DNA of 64,000 nt from Saccharomonospora amisosensis. Its GTDB lineage: Bacteria; Actinomycetota; Actinomycetes; Mycobacteriales; Pseudonocardiaceae. The notes under the pieces are model-generated. The model did no database searches. It was not told the DNA's origin and was given only the letters and a program-made list of their open reading frames with translations. Shown one piece after another: positions 38,081 to 47,982 of this stretch. Where the stretch lies: positions 3,906,001-3,970,000 of the forward strand of contig NZ_JAAOYM010000001.1 in the NCBI RefSeq assembly GCF_011761185.1, in the 5' to 3' direction. The position numbers and the translations under genes are program-made. The number at the start of each line of letters is the position of its first letter. Position 1 is the stretch's first letter.

Positions 38081-38353
38081 TCACATGTGTGCGTGCCGGC
38101 CGTAGCGTTGCCGGGCGGCTTCGCCCGAGGTGCCGACGATCGCGCCGATCGCGGCCCACGAGTAGCCGGCGTCACGGGCTGCGGTCACGGCGTCGAGAAG
38201 GTCGCGCTCGGCCTGGGCACGCTTTGCCATGGCCTTGCGCATCGCGGCCAGAGGCGCGGGGTCTCGGCGATCAGCCGGGTCCGGCTCGTGATCTTCGAAC
38301 CTGCGGGCAAGCTCGTCCTGCTGGTTGAGGATCTCTTGCAGCGTGCGTGGCAT
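38081..38353 (-). CDS. Probable antitoxin with C-terminal helix-turn-helix
   Basis: The 90-residue protein (MPRTLQEILNQQDELARRFE) has an acidic, helical N-terminal half. The C-terminal ARDAGYSWAAIGAIVGTSGEAARQRYG has the spacing of a sigma-region-4-like helix-turn-helix. It lies four bases after a 77-residue gene that resembles small toxins, inside the tRNA-Val relic. The order toxin-antitoxin, the tight spacing and the repeated palindromes upstream suggest an autoregulated pair. The family was not identified by search, so this role is inferred. Confidence 0.6.
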   Translation of the reverse strand: MPRTLQEILNQQDELARRFEDHEPDPADRRDPAPLAAMRKAMAKRAQAERDLLDAVTAARDAGYSWAAIGAIVGTSGEAARQRYGRHAHM

Positions 38354-38357
38354 CGTC

Positions 38358-38591
38358 TCACCTCCTGAGGTATTTCCTTCGCGCGAGCATGCAGTGCACG
38401 ATCACAGGCCCTTCGTCGCTGTCGACGAGACCGACTTCCAGCAGCCGCGCCGAGTTGCTCGGGCCGATGAGCATGGTCACGTCGTCGTCCTGCTCCCATA
38501 CGTCGACGGCGTTGCGCCAGGCGTGCAGGATGTCCTCCTCGGAGATCCCATGCTTGTGAGCGCTGGGCAGGATTACCGGCTCGGACCACAC
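38358..38591 (-). CDS. Small toxin-like protein (BrnT/RelE-like, tentative)
   Basis: The 77-residue product begins at a GTG (MWSEPVILPSAHKHGI). It contains SEEDILHAWRNAV, then RLLEVGLVDSDEGPVIVHCMLARRKYLRR, a beta-rich C-terminus ending in a basic patch. This layout recalls BrnT-like or RelE-fold toxins, where a short beta sheet ends in Arg/Lys residues. No ribosome binding site is seen, and the operators lie right next to the GTG, so the mRNA may be leaderless. Identity as a toxin is an inference from size, pattern and the partner gene. Confidence 0.55.
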   Translation of the reverse strand: MWSEPVILPSAHKHGISEEDILHAWRNAVDVWEQDDDVTMLIGPSNSARLLEVGLVDSDEGPVIVHCMLARRKYLRR

Positions 38592-38593
38592 AA

Positions 38594-38659
38594 TGCCAAG
38601 TTACCTTGCCATCGTTTGCCAAGTTACCTTGCCGCCAGCTCGATCGCAAGTTAACTTGC
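38594..38659. promoter_or_regulatory. Three operator-like repeats before the toxin-antitoxin pair
   Basis: TGCCAAGTTACCTTGCC occurs exactly at 38594-38610 and 38617-38633. GCAAGTTAACTTGC, a perfect palindrome sharing the CAAGTTA core, is at 38646-38659. Core spacing is 23 and 27 bases. They lie immediately upstream of the GTG at 38591, as expected for autorepression by the antitoxin. Confidence 0.7.
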
Positions 38660-38692
38660 AAGCCGCGATGCGTTACATGAGAAGTCGAGTGT

Positions 38693-38736
38693 TCGGTGGG
38701 CGCAGCAGGGTTCGAACCTGCGACCCCCTGCTTGTA
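38693..38736 (-). repeat. attL-like repeat inside tRNA-Val
   Basis: This is the 44-bp partner of 37920-37963. It covers the 3' half of the intact tRNA-Val gene plus four flanking bases. Confidence 0.85.
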
Positions 38737-38768
38737 AGGCAGGTGCTCTTCCGCTGAGCTATGCGCCC
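38697..38768 (-). tRNA. tRNA-Val (UAC)
   Basis: The reverse strand folds into a full cloverleaf of 72 bases: acceptor GGGCGCA/TGCGCCC, D stem GCTC/GAGC, anticodon stem CCTGC/GCAGG with loop CTTACAA (anticodon UAC), and T stem GCAGG/CCTGC with TTCGAAC. The discriminator is A. CCA is not encoded. Its 3' half has served as an integration site. Confidence 0.95.
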
Positions 38769-38805
38769 GGCGGCGGCGCCCCGCAGCAGGGGCACCGCCG
38801 AGAAG

Positions 38806-39267
38806 TCACGTCAGGTCGGCGACGGCCTTCTTCCACGCCTGCTGGTCGCGGGGCTCACCAGGCGCGTTGACCTCGGCGAACCGCACGATGCCCTCGGTGT
38901 CGACCAGAAACGTCCCGCGAACGGCAAGCCCCGCGTCGGCGTTGAACACACCGTACGCCTTCGCGACCTCGCCGTGCGGCCAGAAGTCCGACAGCAGCGG
39001 GAACTGGTAGCCCTGCTGCTCCGCCCACGCCTTCAACGAGAACGGCGTGTCCACCGAGATGCCAAGGACCTGCACGTTCTCGCTTTCGTAGTCGGCGAAC
39101 TCGTCCCTGAGCTGGCACAGCTCACCCTGGCAGATGCCGCTGAAGGCGAACGGGTAGAACACGAGTAGGACCGGCTGCTGCCCGCGGAACGAGGACAGTG
39201 TGACTTCTTGCTTGTTGTAGTCGTTGAGCGTGAAGTCCGGGGCCTGCTGCCCCACCTCGACCGCCAT
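38806..39267 (-). CDS. ahpE: AhpE-type peroxiredoxin
   Basis: The ATG at 39267 with AAGGAA upstream gives 153 residues, the length of M. tuberculosis AhpE, a one-Cys peroxidase for organic peroxides and peroxynitrite. The peroxidatic cysteine C46 is in AFSGICQGEL. FPLLSDFWPHGEVAKAYGVFN and RGTFLVD match AhpE closely. A second cysteine, C51, sits where AhpE has Asp, making a CxxxxC pair as in BCP-type atypical two-Cys enzymes. So it may form an internal disulfide. Next to DUF3052 and aceE, as in mycobacteria. Confidence 0.92.
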   Translation of the reverse strand: MAVEVGQQAPDFTLNDYNKQEVTLSSFRGQQPVLLVFYPFAFSGICQGELCQLRDEFADYESENVQVLGISVDTPFSLKAWAEQQGYQFPLLSDFWPHGEVAKAYGVFNADAGLAVRGTFLVDTEGIVRFAEVNAPGEPRDQQAWKKAVADLT

Positions 39268-39337
39268 AGACGCGTTTCCTTCCACTCCGGTGGTGCGGCA
39301 ACGAAAGATCAGGTGCGCCGCATAACCCTATCGTGGT

Positions 39338-39363
39338 GGTGGGCGCGTGAGCACGCGCCCACC
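39338..39363 (-). terminator. Hairpin after the DUF3052 gene
   Basis: GGTGGGCGCGT (39338-39348) pairs perfectly with 39353-39363 around a four-base loop, six bases beyond the stop at 39370. Confidence 0.65.
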
Positions 39364-39369
39364 TGGGCG

Positions 39370-39795
39370 TCAACGACGTGATTTCGACCTCGGAACCAGG
39401 CGGGTGCCGGTCCAGCCCTCACCGACGCTGAGGTTGGAGGTCTGCGAAAGCCCCACGGTCGGCACCGCCTCGGCGATCTCGCTCGGCTCGACGTGCCCGG
39501 GCTGCCCCGTCTTGGGGGTCAGCACCCAGATGACGCCGTTCTCCTCCAGCGGAGCGCGAGCATCCACCAGAGCGTCACCCAGGTCTCCGTCGCCGTCCCG
39601 CCACCAGAGCAGTACCACGTCGATAACCTCGTCCGCGTCCTCGTCAAGCAGCTCACCTTCGATGTGCTCCTCGATGGCCGCTCGGACCTCCTCGTCGACG
39701 TCCTCGTCCCAGCCCAGCTCCTGGACCACCATGTCCGGCTTGATCCCGAGCCTCTCGGCGACGCTGTTCTGGTCAGCGTCTCCCGCGGCGACCAC
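39370..39795 (-). CDS. DUF3052-family protein
   Basis: The GTG at 39795 follows GGAGG and gives 141 residues starting VVAAGDADQNSVAERLGIKP; upstream extension is not credible. PDMVVQELGWDEDVDEEVR, DEVIDVVLLWWRDGDGDL and GVIWVLTPKTGQPGHVEPSEI are near-diagnostic of the family, of which Rv2239c is the mycobacterial member. The function is unknown. It stands divergent from aceE and upstream of ahpE, an order shared with M. tuberculosis. Confidence 0.93.
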   Translation of the reverse strand: MVAAGDADQNSVAERLGIKPDMVVQELGWDEDVDEEVRAAIEEHIEGELLDEDADEVIDVVLLWWRDGDGDLGDALVDARAPLEENGVIWVLTPKTGQPGHVEPSEIAEAVPTVGLSQTSNLSVGEGWTGTRLVPRSKSRR

Positions 39796-40187
39796 GACAG
39801 TCACTCCTCCAACTACAATTGTGTGCGGCGCGTCACTGGCGTGACAGCCGCACGTCTCGTACACGGATGGGGCTAGCGAACACTGGCGCGGCGCACGACG
39901 CAACCGTCCACACCGGATCGACCGCAACTCGTGTCCCGCAGCGTAGGAGCGTAGTGCCGACACCGCGACCGGTACCGGCCCGACTCCTTGCCGTGGACGC
40001 CGCGCACAGGGTGCGCTGAACTAGGCTGGCAGTGTAGCTCCACCTGCGGCTTCAGCAGCGAGAACGCGACGAAGAGAGCCTCGCGACGTTACCACTGAGT
40101 AGTGGTGACGGAAGCCGTTTTTGCGACGACGATGGCAGATGAACCACTAGATACCCGAAGTGAGACGAGAACCGGCGAGGAGATCCC
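39796..40187 (+). other. 392-base intergenic region upstream of aceE
   Basis: No credible gene is seen. The region holds the divergent promoters of the DUF3052 gene and aceE. One notable element is ACCACTGAGTAGTGGT at 40091-40106, with perfect six-base arms around GAGT, about 82 bases before the aceE start. The length suggests a long leader or several regulatory sites for aceE. Confidence 0.5.
40091..40106. promoter_or_regulatory. Inverted repeat upstream of aceE
   Basis: ACCACTGAGTAGTGGT has perfect arms of six bases. It could be an operator or a leader hairpin of the aceE transcript. Confidence 0.4.
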
Positions 40188-42998
<2,811 letters not shown>

Positions 42999-43010
42999 GG
43001 TGGATTCCGC

Positions 43011-43044
43011 AGCGGCCCGTCGCCCTTCTCGGCGGCGGGCCGCT
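43011..43044 (+). terminator. Hairpin terminator after aceE
   Basis: AGCGGCCCGTCGCC (43011-43024) pairs with 43031-43044 through 14 pairs including one G-T, with a six-base loop. It lies 12 bases after the aceE stop. Confidence 0.75.
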
Positions 43045-43065
43045 CGTGTCATAAGGAGGCATCCC

Positions 43066-44277
43066 TTGTCGAAACGCCGCCTGCCACGACCCACCGAGCT
43101 GGCGCAACTGCTGCGTCCGAAGCCGATCGTGTTGAACCCGACCGACCGCAGGCTCGCGGGGGCACACACGATCGCCGACCTGCGAACCGTCGCCAGAAGC
43201 CGCACACCCAGGGCGGTGTTCGACTACACCGACGGTGCGGCGGAACTCGAGGACAGCTTGCGCAGGGCGCGGCAGGCGTACCGCGCGGTCGAGTTCCGCC
43301 CGAACGTGTTGCGTGGTGTGTCCGATGTAGACACCAGCGTGGAGGTGCTCGGCACCCGTAGCGAGCTGCCGTTCGCGTTCGCGCCCACCGGATTCACTCG
43401 CATGATGCACCACGAGGGCGAGCGCGCCGTCGCCCGCGTCGCCCAGCGCAGCGGAATCCCGTACTCGCTGTCCACCATGGGAACGACCTCGATCGAGGAC
43501 GTAGCTGCCGCCGCACCGCAGGCCAGGAAATGGTTCCAGCTCTACGTGTGGCGCGACCACGGCGCGGGTGCCGAACTGATGCGGCGGGCGTGGGAGTCGG
43601 GTTACGACACGCTGATGTTGACGGTGGACACCCCGGTCGGCGGCTCGCGCCTGCGTGACCTCCGCAACGGGCTGACCATCCCTCCTGCGTTGACACTGCG
43701 TACCTTCGTCGACGGAGCCGTGCACCCGACATGGTGGCTGAACCTGCTCACCACCGAACCGCTGGCGTTCGCTTCTCTGAAGACGTGGGGCGGCACCGTC
43801 GAAGAGCTGATCAACAGGATCTTCGATCCCACCCTCGACTACGACGATCTCGCCTGGGTGCGCGAGAAGTGGCCTGGCAAACTCGTCGTCAAGGGCATAC
43901 AGAATCCAGTCGACGCGCGTGATGTGGTCAAGGCGGGCGCGCAGGCCGTGTTGCTTTCCAACCATGGCGGGCGGCAGCTGGACAGGGCGCCAACACCCCT
44001 GGAGTTGTTGCGGCCGACCCTGGACCTCGTCGGAGGGGACGCCGAGGTGTGGATCGACACCGGCATTCTCAGCGGTGGCGACATCGTGGCGGCCACGGCC
44101 ATGGGCGCTGATCTTTGCCTGATCGGCAGGGCCTATCTGTACGGGTTGATGGCGGGAGGGGAGCGCGGAGTGCAGCGCGCCGTGGACATCCTGCGCGCCG
44201 AGATCGTGCGGACGATGCAGCTACTCGGCGTGCGCACCATCGCAGACCTGAACAGTTCTCACGCCACGCTCCGGTGA
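43066..44277 (+). CDS. lldD: FMN-dependent alpha-hydroxy-acid (L-lactate) dehydrogenase
   Basis: A TTG start at 43066 is marked by a perfect AAGGAGG six bases upstream. The 403-residue FMN enzyme shows RAVFDYTDGAAELEDSL, APTGFTRMMHHEGE, KWFQLYVWRD, LVVKGIQNPVDARD and SNHGGRQLDRAPTP with the active-site His-Gly-Gly-Arg, then LIGRAYLYGLMAGGE. It resembles LldD2 of mycobacteria, so oxidation of L-lactate to pyruvate is likely. A mycofactocin-type role is less likely as no mft genes are nearby. It sits between aceE and fasR. Confidence 0.9.
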   Translation: MSKRRLPRPTELAQLLRPKPIVLNPTDRRLAGAHTIADLRTVARSRTPRAVFDYTDGAAELEDSLRRARQAYRAVEFRPNVLRGVSDVDTSVEVLGTRSELPFAFAPTGFTRMMHHEGERAVARVAQRSGIPYSLSTMGTTSIEDVAAAAPQARKWFQLYVWRDHGAGAELMRRAWESGYDTLMLTVDTPVGGSRLRDLRNGLTIPPALTLRTFVDGAVHPTWWLNLLTTEPLAFASLKTWGGTVEELINRIFDPTLDYDDLAWVREKWPGKLVVKGIQNPVDARDVVKAGAQAVLLSNHGGRQLDRAPTPLELLRPTLDLVGGDAEVWIDTGILSGGDIVAATAMGADLCLIGRAYLYGLMAGGERGVQRAVDILRAEIVRTMQLLGVRTIADLNSSHATLR

Positions 44278-44355
44278 GCCACGAACGGGTGAGAACACTG
44301 GCGCCCCATGATCTCGAGGGTCCATAGTGGAATTACCGGTGGGGACCGGGGAGAC

Positions 44356-44400
44356 GAGGCCGCCCGATGCAGCGAGAACCGCAGCGTGTCGGGCGGTCTC
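44356..44400 (+). terminator. Hairpin between lldD and fasR
   Basis: GAGGCCGCCCGA (44356-44367) pairs with TCGGGCGGTCTC (44389-44400) with one bulged G, around a 21-base loop. It can end lldD transcription before fasR. Confidence 0.55.
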
Positions 44401-44445
44401 GTAATTTCTGGGCCGGAAGTGGGCCAGCGTAGTATCCCACCCACG

Positions 44446-45639
44446 ATGTCTTCGCAGAAGCGGCACGGGTTGTCCGCCAAGACCCTACGGGAACTCGAAC
44501 GAGCCTCCGGCAGACTCGCCAAGGCCAGCGTTGCCGCCATGGAGGAGCGGCTGCCGTGGTTCGGCAGGATGCCTGCGGACCAGCGAGCCAGTGTGTTGCT
44601 CATCACGCAGGCGGGTGCGGCGGGTTTCGTCCGCTGGCTGCGTGACTCGCAGGAAGCACTGAAGCTCACCACCGACGCGTTTCGCACCGCCCCGCGCGAG
44701 TTGTCCCGCTGGATCAGCCTGCGGCAGACGGTCGGCCTCGTGCGGCTCGCGATCGAGGTGTTCGAGGAACAACTGCACGAGTTCGCGGCCGACGAGCGAG
44801 AACGCGCCGCGCTCGTCGAGGGCATTCTGCGCTACGGCAGGGAGGTAGCCTTCGCCGCCGCGAACTCCTACGCGGCCGCCGCCGAGGCGCGGGGTGCGTG
44901 GGACGCGAGGCTGGAAGCGCTCGTCGTGGACGGCGTCGTGCGTGGCGACGCGGAGGAGTCCGTGCTGTCCAGAGCGGCCGCGCTCGGTTGGGACCCGGCG
45001 GCGAGCGCGACGGTGCTCGTGGGCAACCCGCCGTCGGACGACCCTCCCGCGGTGGTGTTCGAGGTACGCAGCAAGGCGGCGCGCATCGGTAGGCCGGTGC
45101 TGCTCGGTGTGCAGGGATCGCGACTGGTCGTGGTGGTCGCGGGGGCAACGGAAGGCGGTTCGAAGGAACGGGAGGTCCTGCCGACGCTGTCCACCGCCTT
45201 CGCGCAGGGACCTGTCGTCGCGGGCCCCACCGTCGCGAGCCTGGCGCAAGCCCACCACAGCGCGGCCGAGGCACTGTCGGGCCTGCGCGCGGTTGTCGGC
45301 TGGCCTGCGGCACCGAGGCCCGCCAACGCGGCCGACCTGTTACCGGAGCGGGCGCTCGCAGGCGATGCCGAGGCGGAACGCCAACTCATCGAGTCGATCG
45401 CCCGCCCGCTGGAGGCGGCGGGCCCCGCGCTGCTGGAGACGATCGACGCCTACCTCGAGTGCGGCGGCGTGCTGGAAACCTGCGCGAGGCAGTTGTTCGT
45501 GCACCCGAACACGGTCCGCTACCGGCTGCGCAAGGCCGCGGAACTCACCGGCCGCAACGCGGGCGACCCCAGGGACGCGCTGGTGCTGCGCACGGCACTG
45601 ACGGTCGGCAGGCTAGCCAGGTCGCGCGGGCTGTGGTGA
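44446..45639 (+). CDS. fasR: FasR-like PucR-family regulator of fatty acid synthesis
   Basis: The ATG at 44446 gives 397 residues (MSSQKRHGLSAKTLRELERA). The C-terminal helix-turn-helix is DAYLECGGVLETCARQLFVHPNTVRYRLRKAAELTGR, diagnostic of the PucR/CdaR type. Position directly upstream of fabD is that of Rv2242 in M. tuberculosis and of FasR in Streptomyces, an activator of the fab operon. The N-terminal and GGDEF-like middle parts are less conserved. A dyad at 45669-45685, between this gene and fabD, is its probable target. Confidence 0.88.
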   Translation: MSSQKRHGLSAKTLRELERASGRLAKASVAAMEERLPWFGRMPADQRASVLLITQAGAAGFVRWLRDSQEALKLTTDAFRTAPRELSRWISLRQTVGLVRLAIEVFEEQLHEFAADERERAALVEGILRYGREVAFAAANSYAAAAEARGAWDARLEALVVDGVVRGDAEESVLSRAAALGWDPAASATVLVGNPPSDDPPAVVFEVRSKAARIGRPVLLGVQGSRLVVVVAGATEGGSKEREVLPTLSTAFAQGPVVAGPTVASLAQAHHSAAEALSGLRAVVGWPAAPRPANAADLLPERALAGDAEAERQLIESIARPLEAAGPALLETIDAYLECGGVLETCARQLFVHPNTVRYRLRKAAELTGRNAGDPRDALVLRTALTVGRLARSRGLW

Positions 45640-45668
45640 GCCCCGGATGACACCAGCTCGAACCAGGT

Positions 45669-45685
45669 TTGTAGGACTCCCACAA
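45669..45685. promoter_or_regulatory. Probable FasR binding dyad upstream of fabD
   Basis: TTGTAGGACTCCCACAA is a 17-bp dyad with seven of eight arm pairs matched. It is centred 77 bases before the fabD GTG, in the 114-base gap after fasR. Assignment to FasR is by position. Confidence 0.6.
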
Positions 45686-45753
45686 CGTCGCTCGATGGAC
45701 TTCGTGACTCGGCGGCATCCCGGTGACACCCTCGCGAAGTGTTCCCTTGACCG

Positions 45754-46656
45754 GTGACCACCGCTCTGCTCTGCCCCGGACAGGGGTCCCAAGCTCCCGG
45801 CATGCTCACCGCCTGGCTCGAGTTCGACGGCGCCAGAGACCGCCTCGAGCAGTGGTCGACACGTTGCGGTCTCGATCTGGTCCGGCTCGGCACCGAAGCC
45901 GACGCGGATGAGATCCAGGACACCGCGATCACCCAGCCGCTGATCGTCGCCGCGTCACTACTCGCCTTCGAGTACCTGCCTGGCGAGGTCGGCGGCGACG
46001 GCCCCGTCGCAGGGCACTCGGTCGGTGAGTTGGCCGCCGCCGCCATCGCTGGTGTGTTCTCCGCCGACGACGCGGTCGCGCTGGCCGCCGTACGTGGCGC
46101 GGAGATGGCCAAGGCGTGTGCCGCCGAGCCGACCAGCATGGCCGCCGTGCTGCTCGGCGAGCCGGAACGGGTGGTCGCCTGGCTGCACGAACAGGGACTC
46201 GAGGCCGCCAACCGTAACGGCGCTGGACAGATCGTGGCATCCGGCTCTGCGGAGGCCATCGAACGGATTGTCGCCGAGCCGCTGGAAGGCACTAAGGTCC
46301 GCCAGTTGAAAGTCGCGGGCGCGTTCCACACCCGCTACATGGCGCCCGCAGAGGAGGCCCTGCGCGCGCACGCGGGCGGCATCACGCCCGCCGACCCGAA
46401 GCGGCCGCTGCTCTCCAACGCCGACGGCGACGTCGTTAGCAGTGGCGAGGAGTACCTGCGCAGGCTCGTCGAGCAGGTCACCAGGCCGGTACGCTGGGAC
46501 CTCACCATGCGCGGGCTGGTCTCGCTCGATGTCACCCGCACGGTCGAACTGCCGCCAGCGGGCACCCTCACCGGGCTGGTCAAGCGAGAACTCAAGGGCA
46601 CCGTTACCGACCTCGTAGCGTTGAAGACGCCCGCCAACCTGGAGGAACTGCGATGA
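45754..46656 (+). CDS. fabD: Malonyl-CoA:ACP transacylase
   Basis: FabD loads malonyl units onto ACP. The 300-residue protein has CPGQGSQAPGM, the nucleophile serine S89 in AGHSVGELAAA, and the catalytic His in VAGAFHTRYMAPA. It starts at a GTG. Its stop overlaps the fabH ATG by four bases (ATGA). It heads the fabD-fabH-acpP-fabF operon. Confidence 0.96.
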   Translation: MTTALLCPGQGSQAPGMLTAWLEFDGARDRLEQWSTRCGLDLVRLGTEADADEIQDTAITQPLIVAASLLAFEYLPGEVGGDGPVAGHSVGELAAAAIAGVFSADDAVALAAVRGAEMAKACAAEPTSMAAVLLGEPERVVAWLHEQGLEAANRNGAGQIVASGSAEAIERIVAEPLEGTKVRQLKVAGAFHTRYMAPAEEALRAHAGGITPADPKRPLLSNADGDVVSSGEEYLRRLVEQVTRPVRWDLTMRGLVSLDVTRTVELPPAGTLTGLVKRELKGTVTDLVALKTPANLEELR

Positions 46657-47639
46657 CGCAAGCCCGGCCGACCCTGCGGCTGAGGCAGGGTGCACCGGCC
46701 ACGCGCATTTTCGGGGTTGGTAGCACACAGCCGGACCGGATCGTCACCAACCACGAGTTGGCGCAGCGGATGGACACCAGCGACCAGTGGATCCGCGATC
46801 GGGTCGGCATCGTCGAACGCAGGTTCGCCAGCGACGACGAGCGGCTGGTGGACATGGCAGTCACGGCGGGTGCCAAGGCACTGGCGGACGCGGGCGTTGA
46901 TCCCTCCGAAGTGGACACCGTGGTGCTGCCGAACTGCACGATGCTCTCGCCCATTCCCAACGCCGCTGGGCAGGTCGCCGACCGTATCGGGATCAAGGCC
47001 GCCGGCGCGTTCGACATCAATGCCGCGTGCGCCGGATTCTGTTACGGACTCGGGCTGGCATCCGACCTGGTACGCGCGGGCTCGGCGGGCAAGGTGCTCG
47101 TGATAGGTGCCGAGAAGCTCACCGACGTTGTGGACCCGCAGGACCGCTCGACGGCCATCATCTTCGCCGACGGCGCGGGCGCTGCGCTTGTGGGACCGTC
47201 GCAGGAGCCCGGCATCGGCCCCGTTGTATGGGGCAGCGCGGGCGATCTCGTCGACATGATCTACATGCGCGACCACAAGTACATATTCCAGGAAGGGCAA
47301 TCGGTCTTCCGCTGGGCGACCACGCAGATGGCGCCGGTGGCGATGCGGGCGGTGGAACTTGCCGGGCTCGAATTGTCCGATGTGGACGTCCTTATCCCGC
47401 ATCAGGCGAACCTGCGTATCGTCGAGGCCATCGCCAAGCGGCTACGGGCAAAGGGAGCAAGGCAGGACATGGTGGTGGCTGACGACATCAAGTACTCCGG
47501 CAACACCTCCTCTGCATCGATCCCGCTCGCGCTGGACCATATGCGTGCGGCGGGCACCGCCCGCAAGGGTGATGTCGTGCTCCTGATCGGCTTCGGCGCC
47601 GGGCTCTCCTACGCGGCGCAAGTGATCATCTGCCCGTGA
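46653..47639 (+). CDS. fabH: Beta-ketoacyl-ACP synthase III
   Basis: FabH starts fatty acid synthesis by condensing an acyl-CoA with malonyl-ACP. The 328-residue protein has the Cys-His-Asn triad: C126 in FDINAACAGFCYGL, His in IPHQANLRIVEA and Asn in SGNTSSASIPLAL. Placement inside the fab operon is the Streptomyces arrangement; in M. tuberculosis fabH lies elsewhere. So a branched-chain primer type is plausible, but specificity cannot be read here. Confidence 0.96.
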   Translation: MTQARPTLRLRQGAPATRIFGVGSTQPDRIVTNHELAQRMDTSDQWIRDRVGIVERRFASDDERLVDMAVTAGAKALADAGVDPSEVDTVVLPNCTMLSPIPNAAGQVADRIGIKAAGAFDINAACAGFCYGLGLASDLVRAGSAGKVLVIGAEKLTDVVDPQDRSTAIIFADGAGAALVGPSQEPGIGPVVWGSAGDLVDMIYMRDHKYIFQEGQSVFRWATTQMAPVAMRAVELAGLELSDVDVLIPHQANLRIVEAIAKRLRAKGARQDMVVADDIKYSGNTSSASIPLALDHMRAAGTARKGDVVLLIGFGAGLSYAAQVIICP

Positions 47640-47644
47640 TACCA

Positions 47645-47663
47645 CTTACGCCGACGGCGTAAG
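47645..47663 (+). promoter_or_regulatory. Hairpin between fabH and acpP
   Basis: CTTACGCC and GGCGTAAG pair perfectly around GAC, just after the fabH stop. It could attenuate or process the message so that acpP is expressed at a different level. Confidence 0.45.
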
Positions 47664-47707
47664 GTTCGTCGCAACCGCAACAGGGAAAACCAGGAAGGAA
47701 ACACCCA

Positions 47708-47953
47708 GTGGCAGACAAAGCGGAGATCCTGTCCGGCCTCGCCGAGATCGTCGAAGAGGTCGCCGGTGTGGCGCAGGACGATGTGAGCCTGGAGAAGTCG
47801 TTCGTCGACGACCTCGACATCGACTCGCTGTCCATGGTCGAGATCGCGGTCCAGGCCGAGGACAAGTTCGGGGTGAAGATCCCCGACGACGAGCTGGCGA
47901 ACCTCAAGACCGTCGGCGACGCCGTCGACTACGTCGCGACGAACGCCAAGTAG
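47708..47953 (+). CDS. acpP: Acyl carrier protein
   Basis: The 81-residue acidic protein has the phosphopantetheine site DLDIDSLSMVE with S40. It carries the growing chain for fatty acid synthesis. AGGAAGGAAA precedes the GTG. It lies between fabH and fabF. Confidence 0.97.
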   Translation: MADKAEILSGLAEIVEEVAGVAQDDVSLEKSFVDDLDIDSLSMVEIAVQAEDKFGVKIPDDELANLKTVGDAVDYVATNAK

Positions 47954-47982
47954 GAGCTGTTGGACACCTCGGGGAGACTTCC

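Larger units (their letters stand above)
37920..38736. mobile_element. Relic of an element integrated at tRNA-Val
   Basis: A 44-bp perfect direct repeat bounds this segment; the right copy lies inside the intact tRNA-Val(UAC) gene. The 729 bases between the copies hold a two-gene toxin-antitoxin-like operon, its operators, and about 117 bases of non-coding DNA beside the left repeat. No integrase, excisionase or replication gene remains. The layout (intact tRNA at one end, 3' half at the other) is that of actinomycete AICEs and prophages. Deletion of most of the element after integration, with the addiction-type pair retained, is the simplest reading. Confidence 0.78.

Noticed and set aside
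38594-38659. Short CRISPR array
   Set aside because: Three unequal units with 6- and 12-base gaps, palindromic and directly upstream of a gene, fit operators. No cas genes are seen anywhere in the window.
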